Of a stretch of 64,000 bases of DNA, positions 16,889-25,184 are shown one piece after another. Origin of the DNA: DASZHJ01 sp035604335. Lineage in GTDB: Bacteria > Pseudomonadota > Alphaproteobacteria > ATCC43930 > CGMCC-115725. Position numbers and translations under genes: made by a program. How positions within the stretch are numbered: the first letter of the stretch is position 1; every line of letters starts with the position of its first letter. A model generated the notes under the pieces. That model saw only the letters and a program-made list of their open reading frames with translations. It searched no databases and was not told where the DNA came from. The DNA lies in assembly GCA_035604335.1 (NCBI GenBank), contig DATNIT010000221.1, positions 1 through 64,000 of the forward strand, written 5' to 3'.

Positions 16889-18913
16889 CTACTGCTCCTT
16901 CATGCCGGCCTTGCGCAATCCCTCGAGCACCGGATCCGTGATGCGGAGGGCAGTGCTGCCGGGCTGGCGCAAGCGCGTCAGCGTCATGCCGGCGTCGCGC
17001 TTATCATACTCGCTTAACGCCGCCTGTGCGCCCGCGAGATCCCCTTGCCGCGCTGAGATCGCGGCGATCCAAAGATAGGGTGCCGGGAAGCGCGCATTGA
17101 CCGTGGTCGCTTTCTTGAGATCCTCGAGCGCCGGCGCTTCGGCACCTGCCGCGAACTCGCCGGCGGCGATCGCGGTGAGCCAAAAGCTCAGCAGCGGGTC
17201 TCGGGGACTCAACCGGATCGCCTGTCGGAGGTGCGGCAGGCTATCGGCCTCGCGCCCGAGCCGGTTCTCCGCAGTGCCCAAAAGCCCCCAGGCGTCCGCC
17301 AGGCTCGGATTGAGAGCGAGCGCTTCCTCGATGAGCTGCAGCGCGCGGTCGGCCTGACCGCTCTGCAGGAGCACCTGTGCTTTCATGAGATGGGCCAGCG
17401 GCAGATCGGGGCTGCCGGCGAGCAGCGGCGTCACGATCTCATCGGCCCGCTGGACGCGCGCGCGGCGATCGCCGACGGGACGAAGCACGAGGCCACGGAG
17501 CAGCGTATGGGCGAGGCCGATTTTGGCTTCCCGGCTGTTTGCGTCGGCGGCGAGGGCTTTCGTGAACAGCGCCTCGGCCTCGTCCGTGGACTCTATGGTC
17601 GCGGGACGATAGGCCGCCTCCCAGCCCTCCATGGCGAGGTCGTCCGCATCGGCGTTGGCGACGGGCGAGAATGCGCCTGCCGCTTGCTTCACGCCCTCCG
17701 GGGCGGCTCCAAGGGCAGCGCCGAGGCTGGCGACGAGCTCGCTCTCGAGCGCCGGCAACGCGATCCGCTCCTTCTCGAAGCGGCCCTGCCACGCCGTGCC
17801 GCCGGACTGGCCGTCGACGAGGCGCGCTTGCACGCGGGTCTGCGTACTCTCGCGGGTGACGGCGCCTTCGAGGAGGTAGCGAACTCCCAGCTCTGCGGCG
17901 ATGGCTTTCGCCTCGGCGGCGCGCCCGCGGTAGAGAAAGCCGGTCTCGCGGGCGATCACCAAGCCGCCCGGCAGCCGGCCGAGGGCGGTGGTCAAGCGAT
18001 CGGCGACGGCATCGGGGAAATACCGGTCCTTGGGCTCGCCGCTCAAATTGCGGAGCGGCAGCACGACGATGGAGAAGCGAGGCTCGGCGGGAATCGCGAG
18101 CGCTCCGGCAGGGGCGGGCGCGGATGGTTGTGCCGGTGCGGTTAGGGCGGGCAAGGCCGCGGTCTGCTGGGCGGGGGCCGAGGCGGTGAGCTTGGACGGC
18201 GGCGCCGGAGCGGGCGTGGCGGGTGCCGATGCCGTGACGAGTGGCTGCATGCGCCCGCGCGGCCCGGGCTCATGACGAGCCCACCACGCGAATCCGCCCA
18301 CGAGCACGGCCGCGATCGCGATGCTCCCCAGGGCGAGCGTCCACGTCCTGGCTCTTCCGCGGGCACGCGGCGCCGGCCCGTCGCCGGTTTGGCGCACGCG
18401 GAAGATGCGCACCGGCCGGTCGATGTTCTTGAGCGAGCGGGCGCCGAGATCGTCGAAGATGAAGCTGGCTTCCTCGCGGACGTAGTCCCGCACGGTCTGC
18501 GAGACGAAGATGCCGTCGAGCTCGGCGATGCTCTGCAGCCGTGCCGCGATGTTCACGCCGTCGCCGAAGACGTCGGAGCCCTGATAGATCAGGTCGCCGA
18601 TGTTGACCCCGATCCGCAGGCGAAGCTGCTCTGGCTCGGGGATGTCCGCGTTGAACGAGCGTGTGCCGCGCTGGATTTTGACCGCGGCGCGAACGGCATC
18701 GACAGCGCTCGCGAACTCCGCCAGGAGTCCGTCACCCATGGTCTTGACGATGCGGCCGCGGAATTCCTCGATCGTGGGCTCGATCACGCCCCTGTTCAGC
18801 GTGTTGAGCCGGGCAAGCGTGGCTTCCTCGTTGCTGCCCATCAGGCGCGAGTAGCCCGCCACGTCGGTGGCGAGGATGGCGGCTAGGCGGCGCTCTGGTC
18901 GGGAGTCGGACAT
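16889..18913 (-). CDS. Class III adenylate cyclase with TolB-like and TPR domains
   Basis: A 674-residue membrane-anchored cyclase. The N-terminal catalytic domain (about 8-175) shows the metal aspartate in LATDVAGYSRLMG, the second in MGDGLLAEF, and RIGVNIGDLIYQGSDVFGDGVNIAARL. A single transmembrane helix (about 198-220) is followed by an Ala/Pro linker, a TolB-N-like segment (FSIVVLPLRNLSGEPKDRYF...) and TPR-like helices to the end. Such proteins are abundant in rhizobia and relatives and make cAMP in response to unknown cues. Start at 18913 gives the standard N terminus (PERRLAAILATD). Confidence 0.92.
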   Translation of the reverse strand: MSDSRPERRLAAILATDVAGYSRLMGSNEEATLARLNTLNRGVIEPTIEEFRGRIVKTMGDGLLAEFASAVDAVRAAVKIQRGTRSFNADIPEPEQLRLRIGVNIGDLIYQGSDVFGDGVNIAARLQSIAELDGIFVSQTVRDYVREEASFIFDDLGARSLKNIDRPVRIFRVRQTGDGPAPRARGRARTWTLALGSIAIAAVLVGGFAWWARHEPGPRGRMQPLVTASAPATPAPAPPSKLTASAPAQQTAALPALTAPAQPSAPAPAGALAIPAEPRFSIVVLPLRNLSGEPKDRYFPDAVADRLTTALGRLPGGLVIARETGFLYRGRAAEAKAIAAELGVRYLLEGAVTRESTQTRVQARLVDGQSGGTAWQGRFEKERIALPALESELVASLGAALGAAPEGVKQAAGAFSPVANADADDLAMEGWEAAYRPATIESTDEAEALFTKALAADANSREAKIGLAHTLLRGLVLRPVGDRRARVQRADEIVTPLLAGSPDLPLAHLMKAQVLLQSGQADRALQLIEEALALNPSLADAWGLLGTAENRLGREADSLPHLRQAIRLSPRDPLLSFWLTAIAAGEFAAGAEAPALEDLKKATTVNARFPAPYLWIAAISARQGDLAGAQAALSEYDKRDAGMTLTRLRQPGSTALRITDPVLEGLRKAGMKEQ

Positions 18914-18962
18914 CGGTCAACCGCGATCCGGTTCGGCGCGATCTTAAAGCAGAGTCCGGTAT

Positions 18963-20015
18963 TCAGGAAATCGCCCGGCGATAGGTGTAGACGCCGTCGG
19001 CGCGCTCGGCGCGGGTCATGCGGCCTTTGTTCGCGAGGTAGTGCAGGTGCGCGAGCGTCTCGCCGATGGCGAAGCCGAGCTGATGTGCGTCGAGTTTGCG
19101 GCGGAACAGCACGGGCACGATCTCGGCGCAGGTGCGGGGCTCGGCACAAGCAGCCTCGAGCTCGGCGAGGCGGGCCTCGTGGTGCCGAGCGAGCTGGTCG
19201 ATGCGGGTATGCAGGCCGTGGAAAGGCAGGCCGTGCGAGGGCAGCACGAAAGCGCTCGCGGGCACCTCGCGCTTGATCTTCTCGAGCGAGGCCAGGAAGA
19301 GCGCAAGCGGATCCGCTTCGGGCTCCTGCGGCCAAAGGCTCACGTTGGGAGAGATCTTCGGCAAGACCTGGTCGCCGGCGATCAGCACGTCGAGGTCGCG
19401 GGAATAGAGGCATGCGTGCTCCGGCGCGTGGCCGCGCCCCACGATCACGCGCCAATCGCGGCCCCCGACCGGCATCGGGGCGCCATCGCTCAAGCGGTGA
19501 AAGCGGTGCGGTACCGGGCTCACGCGCTTGCGGTAGGGATTGCCGCGGCCCGCGAAGAGCGAGCGGGTCGTCTCGTCGGCGCCCGTGCGCCGGTAGAAAT
19601 CGAGCGCGTTCGCGATGAAATCCTGCGTGTCGTCGAGACACAGCATGCGCGCGAACAACCACTCGGTCTCGGTGCACCAGAGCGGCACCATCAGCTTTTC
19701 CGTGAGCCAGCCCGCGAGCCCTATGTGATCGGGATGGAAATGCGTGACGACGACGGACGTCACGGGCTTGCCGCCGAGCGCCTGCCCGAGGATCTCGTTC
19801 CAATATCGCTTCGTCTCCCCGGTGTTGAGCCCGCTGTCGACGATCACCCAGCCCTCGCGCGCCTCGAGGAGCCAAAGATTGATGTGGTCGAGCGCAAACG
19901 GGAGCGGCATGCGTAGCCATTTGATGCCGGGCGCGACAGCGGAGACCGTTCCCGGCGCCGGCGGCGCCGAATGCGGAAAGCTCAGCGCGGCGTTGCTGCC
20001 GTCGTGCGGGCTCAT
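18963..20015 (-). CDS. Metallo-beta-lactamase-fold hydrolase
   Basis: A 350-residue MBL hydrolase. The dinuclear metal motif is VTHFHPDHIG (HxHxDH), followed by downstream metal histidines in GRGHAPEHACLY and LPSHGLPFHGL. Alphaproteobacterial members have a C-terminal helical domain, seen here from about residue 255. The substrate is not evident; the LACTB2-like or hydroxyacyl-thioester hydrolases are the nearest known types. It starts 25 bases after the thiolase stop on the same strand and is probably co-transcribed with it. Confidence 0.9.
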   Translation of the reverse strand: MSPHDGSNAALSFPHSAPPAPGTVSAVAPGIKWLRMPLPFALDHINLWLLEAREGWVIVDSGLNTGETKRYWNEILGQALGGKPVTSVVVTHFHPDHIGLAGWLTEKLMVPLWCTETEWLFARMLCLDDTQDFIANALDFYRRTGADETTRSLFAGRGNPYRKRVSPVPHRFHRLSDGAPMPVGGRDWRVIVGRGHAPEHACLYSRDLDVLIAGDQVLPKISPNVSLWPQEPEADPLALFLASLEKIKREVPASAFVLPSHGLPFHGLHTRIDQLARHHEARLAELEAACAEPRTCAEIVPVLFRRKLDAHQLGFAIGETLAHLHYLANKGRMTRAERADGVYTYRRAIS

Positions 20016-20039
20016 GGGTTCTTCGATCTGCCGCGCCGA

Positions 20040-21242
20040 TTACACGCGCTCGATGATGGCGGCAATGCCTTGGCCGACACCGATGCACATGGAGACGAGC
20101 GCGTAGCGGGCCTGGCGGCGGTGCAGCTCGCGGATCGCGGTGAGCGCGACGCGCGCTCCCGAGGCGCCGAGCGGATGGCCGACGGCGATGGCGCCGCCAT
20201 TGGGATTGACGCGCGCGTCGTCCTCGGGAAGCTCCAGCAATTTGAGGCAGCCGAGCACCTGGGTCGCGAAGGCCTCGTTGATCTCGATCACATCGATGTC
20301 CTTGAGCGCGAGCCCCGCGCGCTGCAGCGCCTTCTTCGCGGCGGGTACGGGGCCCAAGCCCATGACGCGCGGCTCGACGCCCGCGATCGCCGCGGAAACG
20401 ACACGCGCCACCGGCGCCTTGCCGGCTCTCTCGCCGATCTCTCGGGTCCCGACGATCAGCGCGCCGGCGCCGTCGTTGATGCCGGACGCGTTGCCGGCGG
20501 TCACGACGCCATTGGCGAACAGCGGTTTCAGCTCCTGCAGGCGGTCGAGCGTGGTGTTGGGACGCGGATGCTCGTCGAGCGCGACCACGGTCTCGGTGCC
20601 CTTCTTGGTGCCGGGCACGCTCACGGGCGCGATTTCGGCCTCGAAGAAACCGGCGGATTTCGCCTTTGCGTATTTCTCCTGCGATCCCAGCGCGAAGCGG
20701 TCCGAGGAGTCCCGGCCTATGCCGAGATCGCGTCCGACGTTGTCGGCGGTCTCGGGCATGGTGTCCTGACCGAAGCTCTTGCCGATCTTGGGATTGGGGA
20801 AGCGCGCACCGATGGTGGAATCGAACACCCGGACCTCGCGCGCGTAGGCACCCTCGCTCTTCGCCATCACGAAGGGCGCGCGGCTCATGCTCTCGACGCC
20901 GCCGGCGATGAAGAGCTCGCCCTGACCGCTGCTCACGGCGCGCGCGGCGTCGCAGATCGCGGCCAGCCCGCTGCCGCAGAGACGGTTGACCGTGATCCCA
21001 CCGATCGAGGTCGGCAAGCCCGCAAGCAGCGCGGCGTGGCGGGCGACGTTGCGCGCGTCCTCGCCGGCTTGGTTGGTGCAGCCCATGACGGAGTCTTCAT
21101 ACGCCTCGGGCTTGAAGGGATTGCGAGCCACCAGCGTCTTGATAACGCCCGCGAGGAGGTCATCCGGCCGGATCGGCGCCAGCGCGCCGGCGTGGCGGCC
21201 GAACGGGGTGCGCAAGCCGTCATAGATGTAGGCGTTGGTCAT
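20040..21242 (-). CDS. Thiolase, acetyl-CoA C-acyltransferase (3-oxoadipyl-CoA thiolase-like)
   Basis: A 400-residue thiolase that either condenses or cleaves 3-oxoacyl-CoA. The active cysteine lies in TVNRLCGSGLAAI, the histidine in GAIAVGHPLGASGAR and the second cysteine in SMCIGVGQGIAAIIERV. The 400-residue length and the end IGVGQGIAAIIERV resemble PcaF/PaaJ-type enzymes, but no aromatic-degradation partners are nearby. The start at 21242 (MTNAYIYDGLRTPFGRH) is the family N terminus; the much longer open frame upstream is antisense to the gamma-glutamyltransferase gene and is not coding. Confidence 0.93.
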   Translation of the reverse strand: MTNAYIYDGLRTPFGRHAGALAPIRPDDLLAGVIKTLVARNPFKPEAYEDSVMGCTNQAGEDARNVARHAALLAGLPTSIGGITVNRLCGSGLAAICDAARAVSSGQGELFIAGGVESMSRAPFVMAKSEGAYAREVRVFDSTIGARFPNPKIGKSFGQDTMPETADNVGRDLGIGRDSSDRFALGSQEKYAKAKSAGFFEAEIAPVSVPGTKKGTETVVALDEHPRPNTTLDRLQELKPLFANGVVTAGNASGINDGAGALIVGTREIGERAGKAPVARVVSAAIAGVEPRVMGLGPVPAAKKALQRAGLALKDIDVIEINEAFATQVLGCLKLLELPEDDARVNPNGGAIAVGHPLGASGARVALTAIRELHRRQARYALVSMCIGVGQGIAAIIERV

Positions 21243-21279
21243 GGCTGCGGGATCCTTTGATACGCGGCCTGCGGCGGGC

Positions 21280-21300
21280 GCCGGCCAATGATTGACCGGC
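21280..21300. promoter_or_regulatory. 21-bp dyad in the thiolase/gamma-glutamyltransferase divergent region
   Basis: Arms GCCGGCCAAT (21280-21289) and ATTGACCGGC (21291-21300) around a single G make a near-perfect dyad with one mismatch. It sits 38 bases from the thiolase start and 72 bases before the peptidase start, a good place for an operator serving either direction. A smaller dyad, GACAA-N5-TTGTC (21326-21340), follows. No regulator gene is adjacent, so the binding protein is unknown. Confidence 0.45.
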
Positions 21301-21371
21301 AAGGTAGGACAATGCGACAGTACGCGACAAGCGCGTTGTCTGCTTCGTCTTCCCCGAAAATGGGCTCGTTG

Positions 21372-22955
21372 ATGCGGCATTTCCACTATCCCAACCGCTC
21401 GCTGGCGGTGGCGGGCGAAGCCATGGCGGCGACCTCGCATCCCCTCGCCACTCTGACGGCGATCGAGACGCTGAAAGCGGGCGGCAATGCCGTCGATGCC
21501 GCGATCGCGGCCGTCGCGGTACTGGGCGTCTTGGAGCCGGCGATGACCGGCATCGGCGGCGATTGCTTCGTGCTCTACGCGCCGAAGGCGGGCGTTCCCA
21601 TCGCCTACAACGGCTCCGGCCGGACGCCCAAGGCGGCGGAGCTCGGTTGGTACCGCGACCGGAATTTCTCCGAGATCCCCATCCAGTCTCCGCACTCCGT
21701 CACCGTGCCCGGCGCGATCGAGGCATGGTTCCGGCTGCTGCGGGACCACGGCACCAAGGACATGGCGGAGCTGCTCCGGCCGGCGATCCGAGCCGCGGAG
21801 GAGGGCATGCGGGTCACTCCACGGGTCGCTTTCGATTGGGGCATCGGCGCGGAGAAGCTGAGGGGCGATCCGGTCACGTCGGCCGTTTTCCTGCCGGGTG
21901 GCAAGCCGCCGGGCATCGGCGACTTGCACCGGCAGCCGCTCTTGGCGGCCACTCTGCGCAAGATCGCGCAGGACGGACCGTCGGCCTTCTATCAGGGCGC
22001 CATTGCCGCCGACATGGTGTCGAGGTTGCGCGAGCGCGGCGGCCTCCACACGGAAGAGGATTTCGCGTCGGCGCAGGGCGAGTACGTGACGCCGATCTCG
22101 GCGCCCTATCGTGGCCATCGACTCTACGAATGCCCGCCCAACGGCCAGGGCCTGACGGCATTGATGATCCTGCGCACGCTCGAGGCCTATGCGCTCGGCG
22201 ACAGCCGCTGGAGCGAGGCCGACCGCCATCACCTCCTCGCCGAAGCCACGAAGGCCGCTTATCGCGCGCGCGACGCGTTCTTCGGGGATCCCCGGGCCAT
22301 GACGGTCCCGGTCGAGGAATTCCTGTCGGACGCCCGCGCCGAGCGCACCCGCGCGCGGATCCGGCTCGATCGTGCGTCGGCGCCGGTCGACTGGGACGAG
22401 CCCGAGCACAAGGACACCGTCTATCTTTGTGTGGTCGATCGCGATCGCAATGCGATCTCGTTCATCAACTCTCTGTTCCATGATTTCGGCTCCGGCATCA
22501 CGGCGCCGAAGAGCGGCGTCTTGCTGCACAGCCGCGGCTTCATGTTTCGGACCATACCCGGTCACCCCAACGCGATCGGGCCGCGCAAGCGGCCGTTGCA
22601 CACCATCATACCGGGCTTGCTGATGAAGGATGATCGCACGGTGATGCCGTTCGGCGTCATGGGCGGAAATTATCAGGCGACCGGGCATGCGATGCTGCTG
22701 ATGCATGTGCTCGATCGCGGCTTGGACCTGCAAGCCGCGATCGAGCAGCCGCGCAGCTTTGCCCTCAACGGGATGCTGCAGCTCGAGGCCACGATCGATG
22801 CCGAGGTCGCCGCCAATCTGGAGCGGCGCGGGCACAAGCTCGACCGGCTGGTCAAGCCGCATGGCGGGAGCCAGGCGATCTGGATCGATCATGCGCGCGG
22901 CGTCCTGCTGGGCGGTTCGGACCCGCGCAAGGACGGCTGCGCGCTCGGGTACTAA
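21372..22955 (+). CDS. Gamma-glutamyltransferase family protein
   Basis: A 527-residue Ntn-hydrolase of the gamma-glutamyltranspeptidase family. The autocleavage threonine is in EHKDTVYLCVVDRD, after which the small subunit begins, and the family segments AGGNAVDAAIAAV, GIGGDCFVLY and VMGGNYQATGHA are present. There is no signal peptide, so it is probably cytoplasmic, as in many alphaproteobacterial members that may act on other N-acyl bonds. The start at 21372 (MRHFHYPNRS) matches the common N terminus of these relatives; earlier starts overlap the upstream dyad. Followed by an SDR and an M20 hydrolase. Confidence 0.92.
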   Translation: MRHFHYPNRSLAVAGEAMAATSHPLATLTAIETLKAGGNAVDAAIAAVAVLGVLEPAMTGIGGDCFVLYAPKAGVPIAYNGSGRTPKAAELGWYRDRNFSEIPIQSPHSVTVPGAIEAWFRLLRDHGTKDMAELLRPAIRAAEEGMRVTPRVAFDWGIGAEKLRGDPVTSAVFLPGGKPPGIGDLHRQPLLAATLRKIAQDGPSAFYQGAIAADMVSRLRERGGLHTEEDFASAQGEYVTPISAPYRGHRLYECPPNGQGLTALMILRTLEAYALGDSRWSEADRHHLLAEATKAAYRARDAFFGDPRAMTVPVEEFLSDARAERTRARIRLDRASAPVDWDEPEHKDTVYLCVVDRDRNAISFINSLFHDFGSGITAPKSGVLLHSRGFMFRTIPGHPNAIGPRKRPLHTIIPGLLMKDDRTVMPFGVMGGNYQATGHAMLLMHVLDRGLDLQAAIEQPRSFALNGMLQLEATIDAEVAANLERRGHKLDRLVKPHGGSQAIWIDHARGVLLGGSDPRKDGCALGY

Positions 22956-22968
22956 GGGGGCCGCGACC

Positions 22969-23733
22969 ATGATCACGATCGATCTCACCGGCAAGACCGC
23001 GCTCGTGACCGGAGGCGCCTCGGGGATCGGTCTCGCCGCGGTCGAGCTGTTCTCTCGTGCCGGCGCCACGGTGGCGATCAACCACCTCGCGGAGGACCCG
23101 CGGGGCGAGCAGGAGGTAAGGCGGCTGCAGTCCGCGGGCCGTCGCATCTTCTCGGCGCCGGGCAACGTCTCCAAGCCCGGCGAGGCCGAGCGCATGATCG
23201 CGGCGGCGATCGACCGGCTGGGCCGGCTCGATTACCTCGTTAACAACGCGGGCACGCCCGGTCCTGGCACGACGGCGCCCATCGACCTCGCCAACCTCGA
23301 CGCCATGACCGAGGAGTTCTGGAGCGCCATCCTCAACACCAATCTGATCGGGCCGTTCCGGTGCACGCGCGCGGCCATGGCCGCCCTCAAGGCGTCGCGG
23401 GGCGCGGTCTGCAACACCGCCTCCATCGCCGGGCTCGGCAGCATCGGGAGCAGCATCGCTTATGGCGCGAGCAAGGCCGGCCTCATCAATCTCACGATCG
23501 CGCTGGCGCGCGTGCTGGCGCCGGAAGCGCGCTGCAATGCCGTGGCGCCCGGACTGGTGGATTCGCCTTGGACCAAACCGTGGCCGGACAACCGGAAGAC
23601 GGACTACACCGAGCGTACCATGCTGCGCCGGGCGGCGACGCCGGGTGATATCGCTGAAGTGATCTTCTTCCTCTGCACAAGCGCGGCGATGGTGACGGGG
23701 CAGACGCTCGCCGTGGACGGCGGGCGGCTCTAG
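22969..23733 (+). CDS. Short-chain dehydrogenase/reductase
   Basis: A 254-residue classical SDR. The cofactor motif TGGASGIG (about 15-22), NNAG (about 91), the catalytic serine in TASIAGLGS and the YxxxK motif in YGASKAG are all in place. The residue after the second strand (INH) suggests NADP or NAD cannot be settled by eye. It begins 13 bases after the gamma-glutamyltransferase and is followed 19 bases later by the M20 hydrolase, so the three are likely co-transcribed. The substrate is unknown. Confidence 0.92.
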   Translation: MITIDLTGKTALVTGGASGIGLAAVELFSRAGATVAINHLAEDPRGEQEVRRLQSAGRRIFSAPGNVSKPGEAERMIAAAIDRLGRLDYLVNNAGTPGPGTTAPIDLANLDAMTEEFWSAILNTNLIGPFRCTRAAMAALKASRGAVCNTASIAGLGSIGSSIAYGASKAGLINLTIALARVLAPEARCNAVAPGLVDSPWTKPWPDNRKTDYTERTMLRRAATPGDIAEVIFFLCTSAAMVTGQTLAVDGGRL

Positions 23734-23752
23734 ATCCGGGCGGGAGCGGAGA

Positions 23753-25012
23753 ATGCGCAATCTTGGCATCAACGGCGATCGCCTCTGGCAGTCGCTGATG
23801 GAAATGGCGAAGATCGGCGCCACCGAGAAAGGCGGGGTCTGCCGTCTGGCGCTGAGCGATCTCGACAAGGCAGGGCGGGAGCTCTTCATCCGCTGGTGCG
23901 AGCAGGCCGGCTGCACCGTGAGCGTCGACCGCATGGGTAATATTTTCGCGCGGCGGGCCGGGCGGAATCCGAAGCTCGCACCCGTGCTCGCCGGCAGCCA
24001 TCTCGACACGCAGCCGACCGGCGGCCGGTTCGACGGCGTCTACGGCGTGCTCGCGGGGCTCGAGGTGATCCGCACGCTCAACGATCTCGATTACCAGACC
24101 GAGGCGCCCGTCGAGGTCGTGTGCTGGACCAACGAGGAGGGCTCGCGCTTCTCGCCGCCGATGGTGGGCTCCGGCGTGTTCGCGGGCGTGTTCGATCTCG
24201 CTTACGGGCTGGAGCGGCCCGACAATGTCAGCGGCGTCAAGCTCGGCGCCGAGCTCGAGCGCATCGGCTTCTCGGGTCCGGCGCCGATGGGCGGTCGAGA
24301 GGTCGCGGCCTATTTCGAGGCGCATATCGAGCAGGGTCCGATCCTGGAGGATCAGCAGAAGCCCGTGGGCATCGTCACGGGCGCGCAGGGCCAGCGCTGG
24401 TACGAGATCACCGTGACCGGGCAGGAGGCGCATGCGGGTCCGACGCCCATGCGAAAGCGCCGGGATGCTCTGGTGGGCAGCGCTCGCATGATCGACGCCG
24501 TCAACCGCATCGGGCTCGCGCACTCGCCCCACGCCTGCGCGACGGTGGGCTTCGTGCAGGTGAGCCCGAATTCGCGGAATACGATTCCAGGCCGCGTATT
24601 CTTCACGGTGGATTTTCGTCATCCCGAGGACGCCGTGCTCACCCAGATGGATAAGGAGCTGCGCGCGGCGTGCGCCGAGGTCGCCGGCGCGATCGGCCTC
24701 GCGGCCGAGGTCAAGGAGTTCTGGTATTTCCCGCCCACGCCCTTCGACAAGTCCTGCGTCGAGAGCGTGCGCAAGGCGACGGAGACGCTGGGCTATCCGC
24801 ACATGGACATTATCAGCGGCGCCGGCCACGACGCCGTCTACATGGCGCGCGTCGCGCCCACCGCGATGATCTTCGTGCCCTGCGTCGGCGGCATCAGCCA
24901 CAACGAGATCGAGGATGCCAAGCCCGAGGATCTCGCCATGGGCTGTGCCGTTCTGCTGAATGCCGTGCTGGACCGGGCCAACGTGGGCGGCGATAGCCCC
25001 AAGAAATCATAG
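23753..25012 (+). CDS. M20-family Zn-dependent amidohydrolase (hydantoinase/carbamoylase type)
   Basis: A 419-residue enzyme related to N-carbamoyl-L-amino-acid hydrolase, beta-ureidopropionase and allantoate amidohydrolase. The two-metal site is visible: H83 and D85 (AGSHLDTQPTGGRFDG), D94, E128-E129 (NEEGSRF) and a C-terminal histidine in GGISHNEIED. The lid segment GQRWYEITVTGQEAHAG carries the family dimerisation domain. The substrate cannot be fixed without hydantoinase neighbours; together with gamma-glutamyltransferase and SDR genes it might belong to amide or amino-acid turnover. Confidence 0.92.
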   Translation: MRNLGINGDRLWQSLMEMAKIGATEKGGVCRLALSDLDKAGRELFIRWCEQAGCTVSVDRMGNIFARRAGRNPKLAPVLAGSHLDTQPTGGRFDGVYGVLAGLEVIRTLNDLDYQTEAPVEVVCWTNEEGSRFSPPMVGSGVFAGVFDLAYGLERPDNVSGVKLGAELERIGFSGPAPMGGREVAAYFEAHIEQGPILEDQQKPVGIVTGAQGQRWYEITVTGQEAHAGPTPMRKRRDALVGSARMIDAVNRIGLAHSPHACATVGFVQVSPNSRNTIPGRVFFTVDFRHPEDAVLTQMDKELRAACAEVAGAIGLAAEVKEFWYFPPTPFDKSCVESVRKATETLGYPHMDIISGAGHDAVYMARVAPTAMIFVPCVGGISHNEIEDAKPEDLAMGCAVLLNAVLDRANVGGDSPKKS

Positions 25013-25136
25013 GGCGGTTGCAATACCCCGAGAAAACCTAGGGATTCTGAGAGGTTGTGCGGCGATCCGCGCATAGCGCCGCGGCGGTAAAATCATATAC
25101 AAGCGGCGCGACTTTGCGGTAATTGACCCGCCTCAC

Positions 25137-25165
25137 GGGCCTGCGCCTTCCGAAGGTGCGGGCCC
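25137..25165 (+). promoter_or_regulatory. Hairpin in the leader of the NfnAB-like flavoprotein gene
   Basis: Arms GGGCCTGCGCCTTC (25137-25150) and GAAGGTGCGGGCCC (25152-25165) are inverted with two mismatches that become G-U pairs in RNA, so the transcript can fold a continuous 14-pair stem. It ends 19 bases before the GTG start at 25185. It may be an operator dyad or an RNA element that hides the ribosome site. No T-run follows, so it is not a standard terminator. Confidence 0.45.
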
Positions 25166-25184
25166 ATTCGATCTGGGATGTCCG

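Noticed and set aside
20040..23195. Minus-strand open frame long enough for 1,051 residues
   Set aside because: Only the first 1.2 kb (20040-21242) is the thiolase. The rest is antisense to gamma-glutamyltransferase and SDR genes and has shadow-like Arg/Ala/Gly composition.
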